This document shows positions 6,129-8,516 of a stretch of DNA of 8,516 nt, in pieces. Source of the stretch: Acidothermales bacterium (GTDB lineage Bacteria; Actinomycetota; Actinomycetes; Streptosporangiales; WHST01). The DNA lies in assembly GCA_017354575.1 (NCBI GenBank), contig JAFMQP010000154.1, forward strand, positions 1 through 8,516. Reading direction: 5' to 3'. The notes under the pieces were generated by a model. That model was not told the DNA's origin. It saw only the letters and a program-made list of their open reading frames with translations, and searched no databases. Every line of letters starts with the position of its first letter. Within the stretch, counting starts at the first letter, position 1. Both the position numbers and the translations under genes were made by a program.

Positions 6129-6604
6129 CGCCGATGTTCCTCTCCCGGACCCACGCGACGACCCTCGATCCGGTCCGCCTCGATGCGCAGGCACGTGTCC
6201 CTCGAGCCACCTGCCCATGGCCGTACCGCTTCACGGACGCGTGCCGCCAGCGCACGATCGGTTACACGCGACACGACGCCACGCAGCAGGACGCTCCAAC
6301 CGCTCACCATCGGTGCGTCGATCCGATCCACCTCGAAACCGACCCGGCGACCGGTGAGACGCGCGAGGACGCCGCCAGGCGTCGTGCGGAACAGGACCGC
6401 ACCGCCGATCACGACGAAGTTCACCGGCAACGCCTCCGGCCCGTCGGCGCCGACGAGGAGGACGCGGCCCACGCCGCCCGGGGAGATCAGCCGGATGCAC
6501 TCGGCGGAGTCCAGCTTCGTCAGCCGCTGCTGTGTGCCGAGCCCGCTGAAGGTGCCTCCCGACGTCCCGGTCATCGTCTTCGTCTCCATGGGGCCGTACC
6601 GCAT
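6125..6604 (-). CDS. PPOX-like flavin-fold protein C (divergent paralogue)
   Basis: 159 residues. It shares the block order of PPOX-A and PPOX-B: LDSAECIRLI (31-40), GGVGRVLL (43-50), EALPVNFVV (57-65), FRTTPGGVLARL (72-83), FEVDRID (90-96) and GWSVLLRG (102-109), so it belongs to the same split-barrel class. It is the most divergent of the three. The LPAIxPVNF block is shortened to EALPVNF, and the EGxKL block, whose Lys would contact a flavin phosphate, reads PGGVL. Cofactor binding may therefore be changed or lost. ATG 6604 shares one base with the TGA of the CBS gene (TGATG), favouring coupled translation. ATG 6589 and ATG 6574 (GGAGA about 8 nt upstream) are alternatives. Its 3' end overlaps the CNBD gene by 4 nt. 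Confidence 0.83.
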   Translation of the reverse strand: MRYGPMETKTMTGTSGGTFSGLGTQQRLTKLDSAECIRLISPGGVGRVLLVGADGPEALPVNFVVIGGAVLFRTTPGGVLARLTGRRVGFEVDRIDAPMVSGWSVLLRGVVSRVTDRALAARVREAVRPWAGGSRDTCLRIEADRIEGRRVGPGEEHRR

Positions 6605-7284
6605 CAGAAGGCGGGCGCCGGGTACTGGTAGCGGTCGTCCTGCCGGTAGGACAGCTGCTCCTCCACACCCACGAGCCCCTCGACCCGGAGCAGAGCGCCG
6701 ACGAGGCCATCGACCATCGACCAGCGTTCGACCTCGCCGCGGATGTGCAGGATGCCCTGCGTCACCTCGACCTGGAACGCGCGCGGATCCAGGTGCAGCA
6801 CGCCCCGCAGCACCCCGTCGAGGACCTCGGCGCGGATCTCTGCGTCCGGACGGAGGAAGACCCGCAGCAGGTCCGAACGAGTGACGATGCCGACCAGGCG
6901 TCCCGTCTCGGGGTGCACGACGGGAAGTCGCCGGATTCGCCGGCGCCGCATCGTCGCCGCGGCTTCGGCGACGGTGTCGCCCGGGCCGACGACGATCGCG
7001 GGCGCCGACATCAATGCTCCCGCCACGGTCGCGCGCGACTTGCGTCGTTCGCTGCGCCTGCGCGATCCCTCCACCAGCCACTCGCCGGACGGATCGGGCT
7101 CCGCCTCCTTCAGGACGAGGTCGGCGTCCGAGACGACACCGACGACCTTCCAGTCGTCGTCGACGATCGGCAACGCGCTGACGTTGTTGTCGAGCAGTGC
7201 GGCGACGATGTCCTTGAACGGGGTGTCCCGTCGTCCGACGACGACCCGTTCCGTCATGACCTCTTCGACCCGAGACGTTCTCAT
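6604..7284 (-). CDS. Tandem CBS domain and BON domain protein
   Basis: 226 residues. CBS motif 1 covers about 1-60 (VEEVMTERVVVGRRDTPFKD, SALPIVDDDWKVVGVVSDAD). CBS motif 2 covers about 87-145 (GALMSAPAIVVGPGDTVAEA, RLPVVHPETGRLVGIVTRSD). A BON domain covers about 148-212 (VLDGVLRGVLHLDP, VEVTQGILHIRGEVERW, VEGLVGVEEQL). CBS pairs bind adenosine nucleotides as energy or redox sensors; BON domains are associated with membrane or phospholipid contact. An Arg/Ser-rich linker (74-84) separates the CBS motifs. Tandem CBS proteins such as Hrp1 (Rv2626c) belong to the mycobacterial DosR regulon, though Hrp1 itself lacks BON. ATG 7282-7284 is supported by a perfect AAGGAGG 8 nt upstream. The gene opens an operon with PPOX-C (1-nt overlap) and the CNBD gene. 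It has no signal peptide or membrane helix, so it is probably cytoplasmic. Confidence 0.92.
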   Translation of the reverse strand: MRTSRVEEVMTERVVVGRRDTPFKDIVAALLDNNVSALPIVDDDWKVVGVVSDADLVLKEAEPDPSGEWLVEGSRRRSERRKSRATVAGALMSAPAIVVGPGDTVAEAAATMRRRRIRRLPVVHPETGRLVGIVTRSDLLRVFLRPDAEIRAEVLDGVLRGVLHLDPRAFQVEVTQGILHIRGEVERWSMVDGLVGALLRVEGLVGVEEQLSYRQDDRYQYPAPAF

Positions 7285-7292
7285 GGCAACGG

Positions 7293-7299
7293 CCTCCTT
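7293..7299 (-). promoter_or_regulatory. Strong ribosome-binding site of the CBS-BON gene
   Basis: AAGGAGG on the minus strand, 8 nt before ATG 7284. It fixes this start over longer in-frame readings that begin far upstream. It is the only strong Shine-Dalgarno sequence in the three-gene operon, so the two downstream genes probably depend on coupled translation. Confidence 0.8.
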
Positions 7300-7369
7300 G
7301 TCCTCGACCGGCAGTACCAGCATCGTTCGACCTCGCCTGGCGGAACACCGGCGAACGTCCCGAGGCACA

Positions 7370-7383
7370 GGGACACTCGGCCG
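7370..7383 (+). promoter_or_regulatory. Weak DosR-like box upstream of the CBS operon
   Basis: GGGACACTCGGCCG keeps GGGAC, the G at position 10 and two of the last three C residues of the DosR core, but lacks the central W-W pair and the final C. It is 85 nt upstream of the CBS-BON ATG, in the only non-coding stretch before that operon. A second GGGAC half-site lies at 7357-7361 on the minus strand. Degenerate matches like this are expected by chance in GC-rich DNA, so it is listed only because of its position. Confidence 0.22.
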
Positions 7384-7388
7384 TGTCG

Positions 7389-7740
7389 CTACAGGGTCTG
7401 CCGGCGCCAGCCCGGCTCGACGCTCGCCCACTCCCGCTCCCATTCCGCCATCCGTCGGTGGTCGAGGACGAACACGACTCCGACGTAGACCGCCGCGAGA
7501 CCGGCGGCCGCGACGAAGAGCCAGTAGGTGCCGGTGGACACACCCGCGATCACCACACCACTGAGCACGGGAGGCGTCAGCGACGCCGTGCCGTCGGCGC
7601 CGATCCACACCGAGACGGTACTCACGCCGGTTCGGTACGACGAAGGTCCGTACGTGCCTTCCCGTCCTGTCCTGCCACGCGACTCGCATCGCGCCGATCC
7701 AGCCCCATCCGGCGGAGCAGGCGAATCGGGTGGCCGCGAC
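7389..7740 (-). pseudogene. Remnant of an Rv1733c-type membrane protein
   Basis: The readable 3' part (stop TAG 7389-7391) gives STVSVWIGADGTASLTPPVL, a membrane helix (about YWLFVAAAGLAAVYVGVVFV), then LDHRRMAEWEREWASVEPGW. This matches the C-terminal layout of the Rv1733c family: a VWVDxxG strand, one helix, a LDRRR...WE.EW tail. The preceding strand of the family (RVAWQDRTGRHVRTFVVP) lies in a different frame, so a frameshift falls at about 7622-7640. The N-terminal transmembrane helix of the family is missing, and its place is taken up to the end of the universal stress gene at 7759. A 122-residue reading from GTG 7757 is open, but its first 40 residues look out of frame. Rv1733c is a DosR-regulon gene of unknown biochemical role. 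A shortened functional version cannot be wholly excluded. Confidence 0.62.
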
Positions 7741-7758
7741 GGCTTGCCGTGGCGCACG

Positions 7759-8516
7759 TCAGCGTCCGTGCTCGCGTGCCACCGGGACGGTGCAGCGTGC
7801 GTGACGCAACAGGTGTTGGCTCACCGAGCCGAGCAGCAGACCAGAGACTGCACTGTGCCCGGGTGAGCCGACGACGACCAGAGTCGCGGTCTTCGACCTG
7901 TCCGCGAGCTCTTGGCCAGGACCGCCCTCGACCAGCTGGGTCGTGACGCTGACGGCGGGATGCTTCTCGGACAGGACGGCGACCTTCTCGGTCAGCCAGT
8001 GTTCGCGCTTCACCCGTTCCGCCGCGATCAGTTCACGGTCGGACGGAACCTGGTCGACGTAGACGTACGGCCGCCAGCAGTGCAGGACGTCGAGGGCGAT
8101 GCCGCGGTTGTCCGCGGCCTCGAACGCCGCCGCCATTGCCACGTCGGCGCCGTCGGACCGGTCGACGCCGACCACGACGCGCGGCCGCAACGACTCGGGA
8201 CCCGGATGCACGACGACGACCGAGCAGTCCGCGTGTGCCGCCACCGCACCGCTGACCGAGCCCAGGACGAGTGCGCCCAGCGGCGACCGCTGTCGTGAGC
8301 CCACGACGACGAGCCCGGCACCGACGGACTCGTCGACCAGCAGGTCCGTGGCCCGCCCGCGCAGCAGGCGTCCCTCCACACGGTCCCTGCCGAGCCGGTC
8401 CGCCGCGTAGGCGACGGCGTCGTCGAATCTGCTCCGAAGCGACGCCCGCGGCAGGCCTGCGTCCGGCACATGCGGCGTCGTGGCAGGTGGCGTGTCACCG
8501 TACGCCGAGATCACAC
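7759..8516 (-). CDS. Tandem universal stress protein (N-terminus outside window)
   Basis: About 251 residues are visible. The frame stays open to the window edge and begins VISAYGDTPPATTPHVP, which resembles strand 2 of a UspA domain, so about 40-50 N-terminal residues are missing. Domain 1 ends at about visible residue 105 (GLVVVGSRQRSPLGALVLGS, then CSVVVVHPG). Domain 2 covers 111-247 (RVVVGVDRSDGADVAMAAA, LDVLHCW, then LVVVGSPGHSAVSGLLLGSV). Domain 2 has an intact ATP-binding G-2X-G-9X-G-S motif. In domain 1 the second Gly is replaced (GSRQRS), so it may not bind ATP. Two-domain USPs such as Rv2005c and Rv2623 belong to the mycobacterial DosR regulon; Rv2623 binds ATP and affects growth rate. 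The gene ends at TGA 7759-7761, just before the Rv1733c-type remnant. Its promoter is outside the window. Confidence 0.93.
   Translation of the reverse strand, partial: VISAYGDTPPATTPHVPDAGLPRASLRSRFDDAVAYAADRLGRDRVEGRLLRGRATDLLVDESVGAGLVVVGSRQRSPLGALVLGSVSGAVAAHADCSVVVVHPGPESLRPRVVVGVDRSDGADVAMAAAFEAADNRGIALDVLHCWRPYVYVDQVPSDRELIAAERVKREHWLTEKVAVLSEKHPAVSVTTQLVEGGPGQELADRSKTATLVVVGSPGHSAVSGLLLGSVSQHLLRHARCTVPVAREHGR

Noticed and set aside
6605..7689. Longer reading of the CBS-BON gene from ATG 7689
   Set aside because: The extra N-terminal part translates the Rv1733c-type remnant out of frame, and the AAGGAGG ribosome-binding site marks ATG 7284 as the start.

Overview
The window is very GC-rich, with strongly G/C-biased third codon positions, GTG/TTG starts and actinobacterial protein families, so it comes from a high-GC actinomycete. 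Several families recall Pseudonocardiaceae or Mycobacteriales relatives, but the genus cannot be fixed from the sequence. Both ends are cut inside genes: a sensor kinase at the left and a universal stress protein at the right.

Layout, left to right. (1) The C-terminal part of a DevS/DosT-like GAF histidine kinase (+). (2) Two tandem paralogous small flavin-type proteins of the pyridoxamine-phosphate-oxidase-like (PPOX) fold (-), resembling mycobacterial Rv0080; each has a near-palindromic DosR/DevR-type box just upstream. (3) A decayed NarK-type nitrate/nitrite transporter (+), divergent from the second PPOX gene, with a large internal deletion and several frameshifts. (4) An alpha/beta hydrolase (-) and an AraC-family regulator (+), divergently arranged around a GAAC-N4-GTTC element that matches the actinobacterial LexA box. 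(5) An unfamiliar four-helix membrane protein with an HExxH motif (+). (6) A tightly overlapping three-gene minus-strand operon: CBS-CBS-BON protein, third PPOX paralogue, and a stand-alone cyclic-nucleotide-binding-domain protein. (7) A degraded Rv1733c-type membrane protein (-). (8) A tandem-domain universal stress protein (-).

Taken together, a DevS-like kinase, Rv0080-like PPOX proteins, NarK, an Rv1733c-like protein, a CBS protein and a USP are the same set of families that form the hypoxia/NO dormancy (DosR) regulon of Mycobacterium tuberculosis. The window is best read as part of a dormancy or redox-stress islet. Two of its members (narK and the Rv1733c-like gene) are decaying, and a hydrolase/AraC pair plus a membrane protein of other character lie in the middle. 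The cognate response regulator is not in the window.

No tRNA, rRNA, CRISPR array, transposase or integrase was seen. No non-genic stretch reaches 300 bases. The longest gaps are 2086-2193 (holds a DosR-like box), 7285-7388 (holds a ribosome-binding site and a weak box) and 5559-5645 (between convergent genes, no convincing terminator).
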